From Trachythela sp. YZ-2020 (lineage: Eukaryota > Cnidaria > Anthozoa > Malacalcyonacea > Clavulariidae), in assembly GCA_016169945.1 (NCBI GenBank), contig JADLSH010000358.1:4063001-4127000 (forward strand): a stretch of DNA of 64,000 nucleotides, read 5' to 3'. Below are positions 1-11,500 of the stretch, piece by piece (within the stretch, counting starts at the first letter, position 1; each line of letters starts with the position of its first letter). Both the position numbers and the translations under genes were made by a program. Under the pieces are notes generated by a model. It had not been told where the DNA came from. It saw nothing but the letters and a program-made list of their open reading frames with translations, and ran no database searches.

Positions 1-1
1 G

Positions 2-325
2 TCTACTGACATAGAACGAGTTCAGAAGCGTGCGCTTAGGATAATTTGTCCTGGTCTGACTTATGAAGAAGCATTACTGGACTGTAACCTTAAAACATTA
101 AAGGCTCGCAGAGAAGAGATGTGCGGAAACCTTATAAAAACAATGACAGACCCTAGACATAGATTACACAGTTTATTGCCAGAAACAGTTAATCAGATAA
201 GACAGAGACAAACTAGATCAAATGGAGAAAAACTGTATAATTTTAGATATCGAACTGAACGATTTAAAAATAGCCCAATTGTGTATGGGATTGAATGTTT
301 TAACCGAACGCTGGAGTCGAAGTAA
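2..325 (+). pseudogene. CR1/L2-like LINE, reverse transcriptase C-terminus (cut by window edge)
   Basis: An open frame runs from the window edge to a stop at 325. It encodes the tail of a jockey/CR1/L2-type non-LTR reverse transcriptase, with the pattern IERVQKRALRII, then TYEEALLDCN, then HRLHSLLPETV, ending with an FKNSP segment. The same motifs in the same order occur in the copy at 39583-40173 (IQKRAMRIIYS, TYEEALLECN, HKLHSLLPDRV), so the two belong to one LINE family. In these elements this part follows the RT palm and thumb and has no endonuclease or polymerase active site of its own. The 5' part lies outside the window, so whether the whole element is intact cannot be judged. Confidence 0.8.
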
Positions 326-632
326 ATTTATCGAATTCTATCAAAAAATTTTCAAATTTTATTTAAGATTACTTGTAAATATTAACTCTTAACATTAGTC
401 TTAGTATATTTTTTTATACAGTTTAAATGTAATTCACATTGTAAATTAGTATTTAGTATTTACTATTTAATGTGAAATTCTAGAAAGATTAAAGATTAAA
501 CAAATGCAGCATGTATACCACAACTGTGCTGATACAAAGACATCATCGTCAAAGTTGGATATTTGTGTTAGGTAAGAAAACTTTGTATAATATTGTTATT
601 AAAATTTATTTTTTATTCTCCTTATCTTCTAC
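326..632. other. AT-rich LINE 3' untranslated region and junction to DIRS element
   Basis: No coding potential is visible. The sequence is AT-rich and continues from the LINE stop codon. It probably holds the LINE 3' UTR and then the left end of the tyrosine-recombinase retrotransposon. No clear terminal repeat could be identified by eye. Confidence 0.4.
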
Positions 633-1202
633 ATGGCGCCCCCAAAAGTTTTAGTTTTAGGTCATTCATTTGTACGTCGACTTAAGTCAGATCTGCATGT
701 TCAGTCAGACTCACGAATGTCCCCAACATTTAAACTTAACGGGACAGCCCAAGTTTATATGCATGGTATTGGTGGTCGCACGGTTTGTAAGGTGCGGAAA
801 CATGATATTGGGGTTGTAGCACGCCTCTCCCCAGAGATCGTCATCTTGGAGATTGGTACAAATGATTTATCCTTTTTACCACCCGAAGTGGTGGGTTCTG
901 AAATTGAGGAATTGGTTTCTTTGTTGCAAAATACCTATTCCGTCAAAGTTGTGTGTGTTTGCCTGCTAACTCCGCGCAATCGTAATCAAGTTTTCAACGA
1001 GAAACGAGTCATTGTTAATCAATACTTAAGCGTTGTATTAGAACATATGCCGAAAGTTTTTACTTGGTTTCATCGGGGTTTTGCACGGCCATCGGTAACA
1101 CCGTTTCTTCGAGATGGGGTTCATTTCAACAAAATCGGTCAATACCACTTGTATCGAAGTTATAGGGGCGCCATTCTACAATTTCTTAGCATGATGCTAT
1201 AA
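633..1202 (+). CDS. SGNH/GDSL-type hydrolase-like ORF of the DIRS element
   Basis: This 189-codon ORF starts at an ATG. All SGNH signature blocks are in place: block I as GHSFVRRL near residue 11 (nucleophile Ser), block III as GTND near residue 76 (oxyanion Asn), and block V as DGVHF near residue 162 (Asp and His of the triad). The spacing fits a small esterase or acyl-hydrolase fold. No signal peptide or membrane segment is seen. SGNH domains are known as accessory ORFs of some tyrosine-recombinase retrotransposons; their substrate there is unknown. It lies 5' of the Gag frame on the same strand and is the only undamaged frame of this copy. It could also belong to an older neighbouring copy rather than to this element. 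Confidence 0.8.
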   Translation: MAPPKVLVLGHSFVRRLKSDLHVQSDSRMSPTFKLNGTAQVYMHGIGGRTVCKVRKHDIGVVARLSPEIVILEIGTNDLSFLPPEVVGSEIEELVSLLQNTYSVKVVCVCLLTPRNRNQVFNEKRVIVNQYLSVVLEHMPKVFTWFHRGFARPSVTPFLRDGVHFNKIGQYHLYRSYRGAILQFLSMML

Positions 1203-1559
1203 TTTTTATAGCATACATTGTATATATAAGTTTATTACGAATGAATTTCTCCTGGGGAGCTACATCGGGTTATATATGATTATATACTAGGTTCTTTTAT
1301 ATGGTTAGATCATATTACATGTTACAGGCTTGTTTTCCCCAGCGTATTTTATCTTACGCCAGGGTTTCTTAGGTTTCTGCCACTTTTGTGGTTTTTATTT
1401 TAGCATTATGCCTGTAACGTTTTTGTTGGTGATAATGGATCAGTGGTGCGGCGATCTTTTACGATCTGCCATGCTGATCCTGCCGACGTTATTACTAGGT
1501 CTACTTAATTCTAATAGATTTATGAATTTATATATCTGTTTTTCATTTATGCGTTTTTA
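1203..1559 (+). other. Gap between hydrolase and Gag-like frame
   Basis: AT-rich sequence with no recognisable product. An open frame from 1330 runs into the Gag-like region, but its first part is hydrophobic, has no ATG and resembles nothing. It is read here as leader or degraded sequence. Confidence 0.4.
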
Positions 1560-2381
1560 TCCGAGACACCACCACCTACGAGCTCTCCTGCTGTTCCATC
1601 CACCTCCTGTACGAGCGCAACGGCAGACACGTCCTTTTACCATACCAGGTCAGACACGTCCTTTTACCATACCAGAGCCATTGCTCCCACAGCAACCATT
1701 TCATTCTGCTAGTTTGCCCCTGGATGCGCGAGTGCCGGACAAAATTAAAACAAAAATCTGGAAGGAGGAGTTTGTAGATTTTAGTGTTTTGTTGAGCAAT
1801 CCCGACCCAACCACACGTTATGAAATTAACGTGCGGCCTTCGGAAAGTCTAATAAACAAATAAAAAATATTAATGATTGGCTTCGCGCGTTTCACATATT
1901 TGTGTCCATTTATACTCTAAAATACCCCCATGAGTCCCCCGCACTCATGAAATATGGCCAAGTTGTGCAAGATTTGGCTGCGCGCGAGCACAATTGGTAT
2001 TATTATGACGAAAACTTTCGGTTTTTGCGGCAGGCACAGACATCGCAGGTTCCATGGGCGACCGTTCATTGGGAATTGTGGCTCCGATCACAGAACTCTC
2101 CACCACGTAGATTTCCTAGCGTGCAGCAGGCTACACAAAGTCAAAACTCTTCGCGATCACCTCAAAATTTGTCTGTTCCGAGGGGATTTTGCTATAAATT
2201 TCACCGAGGTGCCTACTGTTCTGGCTGTGATTTTAAGCATGTTTGCTTTAAGTGTAACGGAGCACACCGCTCCGTAACCTGTAATTTTCGTGGCCCAGCC
2301 AAACAATCTCCCAATACTCCCAATGAACGATCGCCTAAACCAGTTTCGCCCTCCGTTGCCAACACCAGTAAAAGTGTCTAA
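1560..2381 (+). pseudogene. Gag-like protein of DIRS element, frameshifted
   Basis: Two frames that together resemble a DIRS Gag. The first (to 1863) has a Pro/Gln-rich stretch and a segment with KIKTKIWKEEFVDFSVLLSN. The second (1902-2381) has HNWYYYDENFRFLRQAQ and then a Cys/His-rich knuckle (GFCYKFHRGAYCSGC, HVCFKC, AHRSVTC) near codons 95-126, typical of nucleic-acid-binding Gag proteins of this class. The join near 1864-1902 needs a frameshift. A 24-bp direct repeat occurs at 1625-1673. The second frame overlaps the start of the RT frame by about 90 bp in a different phase, so RT may normally be made by frameshifting or reinitiation. Confidence 0.65.
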
Positions 2382-3914
2382 TCTAAAAAAATTTTTTGAT
2401 GGCTATGCGCCAAACCTTGTTGATACCTTAGTTTTCGGTTTTTTATTTGGTTTTCGTATTCACTTTCAAGGGGCTGAACATTCATTTGAAGCCCGCAATT
2501 TGCGGTCGGCTTTGGACAATCCTGACGCAGTTGAATCAAAATTGCGTCAGGAATTGGAGGCAGGTCGGCTTGCTGGACCTTTTCGTTCGCCACCACTTCC
2601 AAAATTTCGTGTGTCGCCATTGGGCCTGGTTCCCAAAAAACAACCAGGCGATTTTCGCATGATTCATCATTTGTCTTTTCCCAAAGGTACATCAGTCAAT
2701 GATGGCAAACCGGACATTGACACATCTGTGCGATATGCCACTGTTGACGATGCCATTCGACTTATTAAACAAGCTGGTTCGGGTTGTTTTCTGGCAAAAA
2801 CTGACATCAAACATGCTTTTCGAATTATACCTATCAACCCGGCAGATTACCACCTTTTAGGCATAAAATGGCGACAATTTTATTATTATGACCGTGCTAT
2901 GCCCATGGGCTGCTCGAGCTCATGTCGCACTTTTGAAGCCTTTAGTACGGCGGTCGAATGGATTGCTCGGGAAAAGTTACTTATCGACAAACTTCTTCAT
3001 TTACTTGATGATTTTCTTATTATCTCATCTACTCAATTTATATGTAAGGCCCATTTAGATCTATTTATTGTTCTTTGCGATTTTCTGGGCATTCCCATCG
3101 CACCTGACAAAACCTTTGGCCCATCGACTACGCTCACGTTCGCTGGCATTGAATTGGACTCTCTTAAATGGGAAGCTCGCTTGCCCAAGGAAAAAATTGA
3201 TAAGTGTGTCCAATTAATTGCCAATTTTTTAACGCGTAAAAAGGTTACTCTAAAAGAACTTCAGTCTTTAATTGGCTTGCTAAATTTTGCATGCTCGGTT
3301 GTTACTCCAGGTCGCGCCTTTTTAAGACGGTTAATCGATTTAACGCGCGGAATTTCACATCCGCATTTTTTCATTCGGCTAAATCGCAATGTTAAAAGCG
3401 ATCTTCGCATTTGGCAGACTTTTCTGTCTTCTTTCAACGGAAAATCGTTATTCTTAGATGATCACTGGAGTAACAACCATAAACTTAATTTATATACGGA
3501 CGCATCTGGTGCCATTGGTTTTGGGGCCTTATATTCGGACAGGAATGGTGCTATGGAAAATGGCCGGAAAATTGGTTGAAATATAATATTGCCGTGCTAG
3601 AATTTTATCCGATTGTGCTCAGCTTATGTGTGTGGGGTCATAGAATGCGCGACCAATGTATCCTCTTTTTTACGGATATCAACAAGCAGACATCGAGAGA
3701 TTCTGAACTTATGACCTTTGTTCGCACAATGGTGCTAGTTTGTCTGCAAAACAATATTTTATTTAAAACTAAACACATAGCCGGTAGCCATAATGTATTA
3801 GCTGACAGTTTGTCTCGATTTCAGATCCAAAAATTGGCGCCGGCGCACACGCATCGTTCTCCAACGCCCATTCCTCTCACCTGCTGCCGGAAAATTGGCA
3901 TATATACTTTCTAA
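2290..3914 (+). pseudogene. DIRS-type reverse transcriptase and RNase H, frameshifted near 3560
   Basis: The frame from about 2290 to 3579 contains a DIRS-family RT. SPLGLVPKKQPGDFRMIHHL opens the fingers and LAKTDIKHAFRIIP is palm motif A with its catalytic Asp. Then come AMPMGCSSSCRTFEAF and LLHLLDDFLI (motif C, DD), then FAGIELDS. RNase H begins with LYTDASGAIGFGA (first catalytic Asp) and continues in another frame from about 3576 with AVLEFYPIVLSL (Glu), FFTDI and HIAGSHNVLADSLSR (last Asp). The frame change near 3555-3575 breaks RNase H. No ATG opens the frame. The recombinase follows after 3900. Confidence 0.85.
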
Positions 3915-4821
3915 TTTGGCTCAATCCAGCCTCCAACCGTCTTCTGTACCAACTTATAAACGGGCATGGCCATGGGCACTGTTCACGCAATTCCATATAA
4001 AAATATTTAATAACGGCTTGGTAGCTTTGCCTATATTACCTTCAGTAGTCGCATTATTTATCGCTTACTTGTTTGATCTCAAGTATGCGCCATCAACAGT
4101 AAACACATGTGTGTCTGCGATTGGTTATTCACATCGATTGTCAGATTTACCTGATCCGACGAGAGTGTTTTACATAATTCAAATACTTAAGGGGTATGGT
4201 AAAAAAGGCTTCCGCTTAGACATTCGGTTGCCTATAACACTTCCAATTCTCAACCGCATTATAGAGGCTTGCTCTTTAGCTGGCTCTCAGTTCCAGATAT
4301 GTCAATTTAAAGGGATGTGCTCTTTAATAGCATGTTTTGCTTTTCTGCGGATTGGAGAAATAACAATGACAACATCAAATAACCTAGCTACCCCTTCAAA
4401 TGCATCAACTCTCGCGTATATATGACACGAATAATCATATCGCCGGCATGAAATTAACTTTTGAAAATTTTAAACATCATTACAACAAGCGGCCTTTTAG
4501 TTTAGAACTTTATCGACAAACAACAAGTTGTCCAGTGCAGTTATTGAATGATTATCTGGTTTTGCGTGGAAGTCACAGTTTTATTTCACAACTTGGTAAT
4601 CCAGACATCCAGTATCGCGTGACGAGTTTGCTAATCAACTTAAGAGTGTTTTTCGTCATTGTGGTCTGGATACTTCAAAATATAAATCACATTCATTTAG
4701 GATTGGGGCCGCATCCTATGCCGCTGAGAACGGATATTCTGATGCGCAAATTCGAGCGTTGCGTCGTTGGAAATCAAACGCGTTTCTGAAATATTTGCGC
4801 ATTTCTACTTTGTCAACTTAA
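3895..4821 (+). pseudogene. DIRS tyrosine recombinase, two frameshifts
   Basis: A tyrosine recombinase in three frame pieces. The N-terminal SAM-like core (SVPTYKRAWPWALFTQF, STVNTCVSAIGYSHRL) is followed by the box containing the first catalytic Arg (CFAFLRIGEI, near 4340). After a frame change near 4410 come LTFENFKHHYNKRPFSL and CPVQLLNDYLVLRG. After a second change near 4615 come HSFRIGAASYAA (the HxxR pair), RRWKSNAF and KYLR with the nucleophilic Tyr, ending at a stop at 4819-4821. All catalytic residues remain recognisable, so the gene decayed recently or slowly. It would integrate the element's circular cDNA, which is why DIRS elements lack a DDE integrase. Confidence 0.85.
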
Positions 4822-5340
4822 GCTGGGTACGATTATGTCTTCTGGGGATAAATCACGTGGGGGGGGGGGGTTTATCCTCAGAGTTTTGTTTGTCTGGGTC
4901 ATCTAACACTTTATAACCTATTCATTTGATCGTAATTAGCATGGGCGATCACGCTATTTTCCTCGGGATTTTTACACAAGACACAATCTCTTGTTAAAGC
5001 CAGAAAACTATGTTACTTGCAAGGGCGGTGATGTATATTCTTTAAGTTTTTGTGTGTTGGGCTACCATCTAGATTTCTTGTCATTTGACCCTCGACTCGT
5101 ATAATTGTATTTGCCTGTTTAGCAAGGCCAAACGCGGCAATCCAATTACTATACTCTGGCTGGCACGGCAATACTATATCCTTCTCACTGACCTTATTTA
5201 TGTTCAGTGTCATTTCATTATAAATTATATTTTATCGATTCCAGTACATGCACTTATTACTTGTTGCAGCCTGCAAGGGCGGCTGCGTTTACACATCATA
5301 CTAATATAAATTGCGCATTGCCTTGTGGTAGGACTTTCAA
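4822..5340. other. 3' region of DIRS element
   Basis: No gene is visible. It contains a 12-base G run (4859-4870) followed by TTTATCCTC, and a short repeated motif GCAAGGGCGG at about 5018 and 5274. The right end of the element probably lies here. Confidence 0.4.
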
Positions 5341-5367
5341 CACTATTTCGCAACGGAAAAAAGAAAG

Positions 5368-5415
5368 AAAATGGAATTGAACTTAACGAAATGTAAAGAA
5401 ATGGTAATTGATTGG
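5368..5415 (+). pseudogene. LINE fragment, same family as 39583-40173
   Basis: It encodes MELNLTKCKEMVID, identical in sequence context to the LINE at 39604-39645. The match stops abruptly where the minisatellite begins. The downstream part of such a LINE reappears at about 7725-7800, so the array appears to separate two parts of one LINE copy. Confidence 0.75.
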
Positions 5416-5424
5416 CACCCTATT

Positions 5425-7620
5425 TTCTGGTGCGTTGATATTCAAAGATACACTTTGCTCCTGTTTCCTAATGCGTTGATGTTTAAGGATGAACATTCCT
5501 TATGTTCTGCATTGTATTGAGTTGATGTTTAAAGATGAACATTCCTCGTGTTTTCCGATGCGTTGATGTTTAAAGATGAACATTCCTTCTGTTTTCTGGT
5601 GCTTTGATGTTTAAAGATGAACTTTCTTCCTGTTTTGTATTGCGTTGATATCTAAAGATGAACTTTCCTCGTGTTTTCCGGTGCGTTGATGTTTAAAGAG
5701 GAACGTTCTTCCTATTTTCTGGTGCGTTGATATTCAAAGATGCACTTTGCTCCTGTTTCCTAGTGCGTTGATGTTTAAGGATGAACATTCCTTATGTTCT
5801 GTATTTAGTTGATGTTTAAAGATGAACATTCCTTCTGCTTTCCGGCTCGTTGATGTCTAAAGATGAACATTCTTTCTGTTTTCTGGTGCATTGATGTTTA
5901 AAGATGAACTTCCCTTCTGTTTTGGATTGCGTTGATATTTAAAGATGAACTTTCCTCGTGTTTTCCGTTGCGTTGATGTTTATAGATGAACATTCCTCCT
6001 GTTTTCTGGTGCTTTGATATTTAAAGATTATCTTTCCTCCTGTTTCCAGGTGCTTTGATGTTTAAAGATGAACTTCCCTTCTGTTTTGGATTGCGTTGAT
6101 ATTTAAAGATGAACATTCCTTCTGTTTTCAGGCGCGTTGATGTTTAAGGATGAACATTCTTCCTGTTTTCTGGTGCATTGATGTTTAAAGATGAACTTTA
6201 ATTGTTCTGTTTTGTATTGCGGTGGTATTTAAAGGGGAACTTTGAACTTTCCTCGTGTTTGCCGGAGCGTCGATGTTTAAAGATGAACATTCCTCCTGTT
6301 TTCTGGTGCTTTGATGTTTAAAGATTATCCTCCCTCCTGTTTCCAGGTGCTTTGATGTTTAAAGATGAACTTTCCTCCTGTTTTGTATTGCGTTGATTTT
6401 AAAGGATGAACTTTCCTCGTGTTTTCCGGTGCGTTGATGTTTAAAAATGAACTTTCTCCCTATTTTCTGGTGCGTTGGCATTCAAAGATGCACTTTTCTC
6501 CTGTTTCCTAGTGCGTTGATGTTTAAAGGTGAATATTACTCATGTTTTGTTTTGAGTTGATGTTTAAAGATGAAGATTCCTCGTGTTTTCCGATGCGTTG
6601 ATGTTTAAAGATGAACATTCTTTCTGTTTTTTGGTGCATTGATGTTTAAAGATGAATTTTCCTCCTGTTTTGAATGGCGTTGGTATTTAAAGATGAACTT
6701 TCCTCGTGTTTTCCGATGCGTTGATATTTAAAGATGAACATTCCTCCTTTTTTCTGGTGCTTTGATGTTTAAAGATAATCTTTCCTCCTCTTTCCAGGTG
6801 CTTTGATATTTAAAGATGAACTTTCCTCGTGTTTTCCTGTGCGTTGATGTTTATAGATGAACATTCCTCCTTTTTTCTGGTGCTTTGATGTTTAAAGATA
6901 ATCTTTCCTCCTCTTTCCAGGTGCTTTGATATTTAAAGATGAACTTTCCTCGTGTTTTCCGGTGCGTTGATATTTAAAGATGAACATTCTTTCTGTTTTC
7001 TGGTGCATTGATGTTTAAAGATGAACTTCCCTTCTGTTTTGGATTGCGTTGATATTTAAAGATGAACTTTCCTCGTGTTTTCCGTTGCGTTGATGTTTAT
7101 AGATGAACATTCCTCCTTTTTTCTGGTGCTTTGATGTTTAAAGATCATCTTTACTTCTGTTTCCAGGTGCTTTGATGTTTAAAGATGAACTTTCCTCCTG
7201 TTTTGTATTGCGTTGATATTTAGAGATGAACATTCCTTCTGTTTTCCGGCGCGTTGATGTTTAAATATGAACATTCTTCCTGTTTTCTTGTGCGTTGATG
7301 TTAAAGGATGAACATTCCCCGTGTTTTGTTTTGTATTGCGTTTATGTATAAAGATTAGCATTTCTCGTGTTTCCAGGTGCGTTAATGTTTCAAGATAAAC
7401 TTTCGCCCTGTTTTCTTGTGCGTTGATATTTAGAGATGAACTTTCTTCCTGTTTTGTATTGCGTTGATATTTAAAGATGAACTTTCCTGATGTTTCTTGT
7501 GCGTTGCTGTTTAAGGATGAACGTTCGTTCTAATTTCTGGTGCGTTTATGTTTAAAGATAAACTTTCTTTCTTTTTACTGGTGCGCTGATGTTAAAAAAG
7601 GACGTTCCTTTCTGCCTATT
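5425..7620. repeat. Minisatellite array, unit about 41 bp, roughly 50 copies
   Basis: Imperfect tandem units are built around TGCGTTGATGTTTAAAGATG, followed by AACWTTCCTCCTGTTTT and a variable CTGG/CCGG/TATTG end. The unit is about 41-42 bp throughout 2.2 kb. Variants such as CTTTGATG, GATTATC and GATAATC recur in blocks (for example the similar blocks near 6720-6830 and 6830-6960), which shows higher-order duplication of groups of units. Frames open through it by chance, because a unit whose length is not divisible by three cycles through all phases. No function is evident. Confidence 0.9.
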
Positions 7621-7719
7621 ATGGTTAGATATTAAACTTTGATACAAGATTAACTGTATTTCAGTTTTTACATTCATAAGTTTTTGATCAAGATTTTCCA
7701 CTTCAGTTCACTGTTATGT

Positions 7720-7805
7720 ATTATGTACTTCCAGAAACAGTTGGAGAAATGCGGCAAAGAAAAACAAGATTGCGGAAAGTTAAAACGCGAAAGATTTTAA
7801 CTACA
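7720..7805 (+). pseudogene. LINE fragment downstream of the minisatellite
   Basis: It encodes a piece resembling LPETVGEMRQRKTRLRK, matching the LINE segment LLPETVNQIRQRQTRS at window position about 175-215 and LLPDRVEEIRDRITRS near 40080. Together with 5368-5415 it brackets the minisatellite. The following 230 bp are AT-rich with no coding potential. Confidence 0.6.
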
Positions 7806-8032
7806 TATACTGTTTCCCATTTTAAAGCTATAATAATAATTTTAAAGTTTCATCGTATGGCTCCATTGTTTTAATATAATTACTTGTAGTTATTTCTAAC
7901 ATAATGTTCATAGGAGTGTAAATTGTTCTAAGTAAAGTGTATCATACTTTATTCATTTTTTAAATTGTTGTAAATATTAAGGTTTTTGTTTTTATAATTT
8001 AAAATTAATTACAAAAAACGAGTAAAATAAAA

Positions 8033-8295
8033 TTGTAAATATCACTACTTACTAGGTAATTTACAATTGGCTACATGAATCACAGATTACAATATTTATT
8101 ATCTAAGGTCAAAAAAAAGAATTATACACAAATGATTATACATATTAAAAAAGGTAAAACATTCTTTATCGAGACATTATATCAAATGTTGACAATTTAC
8201 AAATTCAAGATGCAGAGCGCTTTGACAATTAAATGTTTGTATTTGGCTTTTTCCCGTTCCACATTGTTATAATTGTATATCCAACAGTAGGCCTA
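8033..8295 (-). pseudogene. Relic of the RLE-type LINE 3' end (minus strand)
   Basis: Read on the minus strand, 8295 to about 8080 gives a decayed version of the C-terminal endonuclease region (NNVER, then KAKYKHLIV), as in the copies at 36690-36760. 8033-8080 gives the 3' UTR signature of the same family (TAGCCAATTGTAAATTACCT followed by a purine-rich segment and ACAATT). It is a much older copy than the array at 30-39 kb. Confidence 0.65.
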
Positions 8296-8399
8296 AATAC
8301 GAGGTAATGATCCTGCGTATATTATCAATAGGCAACTTAAATCCTCAAAATAGTTCATATATACAGTTTGCAAAGTATTTTCGATGTACGTTGTCATGT

Positions 8400-8485
8400 C
8401 TCCATGTAATATAATAATTCTATAATAATAACAGTAATAGTAATAGTAGCTAGTAATAATAATAACAATAAAAATAATAATGTCA
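8400..8485. repeat. Imperfect TAA/TAG trinucleotide repeat
   Basis: A run of TAATAATAA-type units with interruptions lies between the LINE relic and the 3' end of the GTPase gene. (TAA/ATT)n tracts flank most copies of the RLE LINE in this window. Confidence 0.6.
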
Positions 8486-8582
8486 AATTGTTCCAATTTC
8501 CTTTAAACCAGTTTTTGATTCTTTCACCAGTATTTTCATCTTGCGGAATTAGATGACCTCTGCCGTTGGTTTGTGGTGAATG

Positions 8583-11500
8583 CTAATGGTTTGGGGTAAA
8601 AATCTCGCAAAATCGCATGTTTTGAGATGACCGATAAATTGAAATCCCATCGAAAATATCCTTGAACGTTTTCCCAAAATGGTTCAAGTCAAATAGTTCT
8701 TGCTGAAGTTGTATTACTTCTTCAGATGTGGTGGTTGTTTTGTTTTTTATGGCCTCGTCCAAGATCTGTTTCTCCTTGTCATATGCGGCCCGAAGTTTTT
8801 TCAGTCGTTGTAAGAGGTCTTTGTCGCGCAAAATTTTAGCTTTGCCATTTTCTTGTTTGATAACCATATCAAGGTAATCTCCAACGGCATCGTTGTATGG
8901 TATGAGAGCGCTATTTTTCAGATATGCTCCATATTTTGCGGCCACCTGCAAAATAGTTGTTTCTTCGCCTTTAAGCTCGCGTAACTTAATGTCAATTTGC
9001 CTTTTAAATTCCTCTTTCTTTTCTTTCTTCGTCTTTTTCGTCATGATCTGTTTCTGGACATCATCTGAAATGAACTTTTTCGATTTTTTTTCCAAGGTAT
9101 ACGTCAGATGCATGTGGATGGTGGACTCATGGTTACATTTATGACAGGTTGTTCCACAAATGCACGCGCAAGATGCCAACCTTGGGTCGTTTATGGTCTC
9201 TGTGGGAATCCCAGACAAATTGCAATGATCGTGACATATCTGCACGTAGTTTACCTTCTGTATATTACTTTTACCAACAGCTACGTACTGGATACAGTCC
9301 GAATGGGTACATACTGTCGTAGGATAGGGAAGCTCTTTACGGATCAAATCTACCCCACTGAATTCCAAACTTTTTTTAAGGTTGGTCATACTTTGGGCAT
9401 CATGAGCGATTTGTTCCATCGCGTCTTTTGCTGTTTCCATATTCTCTTGTATCGTCTTTGCTACTTCAGCCATCGGCTTACTCATTGCTACGATCACTCT
9501 ACGCGCTTCATTCATGCTGATGGTGTTCCTAATCTTGTGTGGAGGTATTTTGTTGATGTGCCCAAACAATTTTTTTGTCTCGTTTACTGCTCTATCCCAA
9601 CTTGCGACATATGTTCTGATGTCTTCGTCATTGAAGTTGACTTCATTGCGAAGACATGCTAAGAATCGGAAAGACTCGTTGTCGAAGCAGAAATAATTAT
9701 TTGGGTTAGCTGTTATTCCGATTTTCTTCTCCTCTAACATTTTGTTCAAGGCAGGTAAAGTATCGCCAGGCTGGTAGAATGTGCCCCTCGCGTTCGTGAA
9801 GCAGAACACAATATTCTTCTTTGCGGAAGTGTGCAACTGTGCAAGAAGCTCTTGAATGCAGAATCGGAACATTGCGTTCAATCTTGAATTGTTGGGCTTT
9901 AACAAGATGCAAACACCATGGATTTCTTCATAGTAACTCAGGTACGAAAGTATGTTGTCAAAGTTCTTTCGATCTTGTTCTATCCCTCGACTGTCACCTA
10001 TACCAGGTGTATCAATGAGACGGATTTTTTGATCGCCAACGTGAAAAATGTACGATCTTGTTTCCTGCGTGGCCGATTGTCCAGTCTGCAGCACTTCGTT
10101 GTCAGATACGTCTCCAATCTTTATGTCGACAGATTTACCTTGTTTAGTGAATGTGAACTGCGATGGAATCAGGACAGGGAAATCATCTGCTTGCCTAGCT
10201 TCGTTCAAATCAGCAAACGACAGGTAATTGAAGATTCCATTAATCCATGTAGACTTTCCGACACCAGTTTCACCAAGAATTAAAATATTAATTTCTTGCG
10301 TTACTCGTAGGGCGCTCAAATCGTCACGCAAAATGCCCTCTGGGTATGCAATATAATCAATGCCATGAGTTCTTTCATTGCAGCGAAAGAGGGATTTTGA
10401 AGGCTCAGATTCACCACATTTGCAATAAAATAACGAGGTTTTCAACCCATATTCCACCAGCTCTTTACATTTAGCGCATTTCCAAGTGATTGCATCCCCC
10501 GAGCATTCTCTTGTGCCGCTAGTGGAGTTTGGACACTTTATCTTAACAATAGCTCTTTCACTTGGCTTGTAATCACATGAACTTGTTTGTTCGTGCTTCA
10601 GCAGACACATGTGGGTAGATTTACCATCTTTCTCGTATACGTCGTCACAAGTCTTACGGCCATTCTTGTATTCTTCGACGATTGCTTTATTCTGTCTATT
10701 TCCCCAGAGGTCCGGTCTAATATTTTCGTCAACAACTTTAAAGATCGTTCCTGGTTGTTTTGAATACGTTTTCTGAAATCGTAAGAAGAATTCTTCGATT
10801 TGCTGAATTTGTGGATTGTAATTTGGCTTATAAAAGACATATATTACGTTCGCATCATCTGTAATAAATAGATCTTTCTTTCCCATATAGATGATACCCC
10901 TCTTCTGCCAAGCCTTGATGGTAATGACAGTGGTCAAGTCTTTTTGAAACTGTCGTATATACCCCTCATACTTTGCCAATGGGGAGGATTCACCCAAGGT
11001 TTCACTCAACAATTGATCTAGAGATGAAACCTCTTCTTCCTTTCGACGAATTTTTGTCACCAGTTCTTGCAACTTGGCCTTGAACTCTGATTCATCTACA
11101 ATGATATCATCTATGCACTTGTCAGTGGCAGACAGAGAACTTTCAGCGACGTGATCAGAAAAGGCGTGTAAATCTTTCTGTATGTCGAACAGCCTCTGTC
11201 TTTTGTTGATAATACTCTCTATGACTTGGGCAAGGCGTTTGAGGGTCTTTTCTCTCATGCTTACATAATGCAGCTCCAAAGTGATTTTCAATTGGCAAAT
11301 CTTTGCCACTGCTTCAAGGGGCTTTAGTATATACAACACTGGAACGCCCTTACCACTGTTAGTTTGCTTTACAATCTTGTGAAGATTTTTAGCAAGTTCA
11401 AGTGCGCCTTCAAATGTGGTAGGAAGTTCTTTATCTGCAGCCGAAACATCACTCGTGCACTTGAATGTAAACTTTTCAAGTCTCTCTTCCTGACCATCTT

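Larger units (their letters stand above)
500..5340 (+). mobile_element. DIRS/Ngaro-like tyrosine-recombinase retrotransposon (decayed)
   Basis: The element shows, in order, an SGNH hydrolase ORF, a Gag-like protein with a Cys/His knuckle, a DIRS-type reverse transcriptase/RNase H and a tyrosine recombinase. RT joined to a tyrosine recombinase in place of a DDE integrase defines the DIRS order, and an SGNH-hydrolase ORF is known from Ngaro-type members. The hydrolase is intact, but the Gag, RT-RH and recombinase frames carry frameshifts near 1870, 3560, 4410 and 4615, so this copy is not autonomous. Ends are approximate: the flanks carry LINE sequence (1-325 and from 5368), and I found no convincing split direct or inverted terminal repeats. 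A run of 12 G at 4859-4870 lies just after the recombinase. Confidence 0.75.

Noticed and set aside
5425..7620. A CRISPR-like or protein-coding repeat array (an open minus-strand frame at 7179-7361 and regular units)
   Set aside because: Units are tandem with no unique spacers, and the frame is an accident of the unit length. The genome context is eukaryotic.
8893..10283. Plus-strand open frames opposite the GTPase exon
   Set aside because: They are antisense shadows of a long, clearly conserved coding exon and show no motif of their own.
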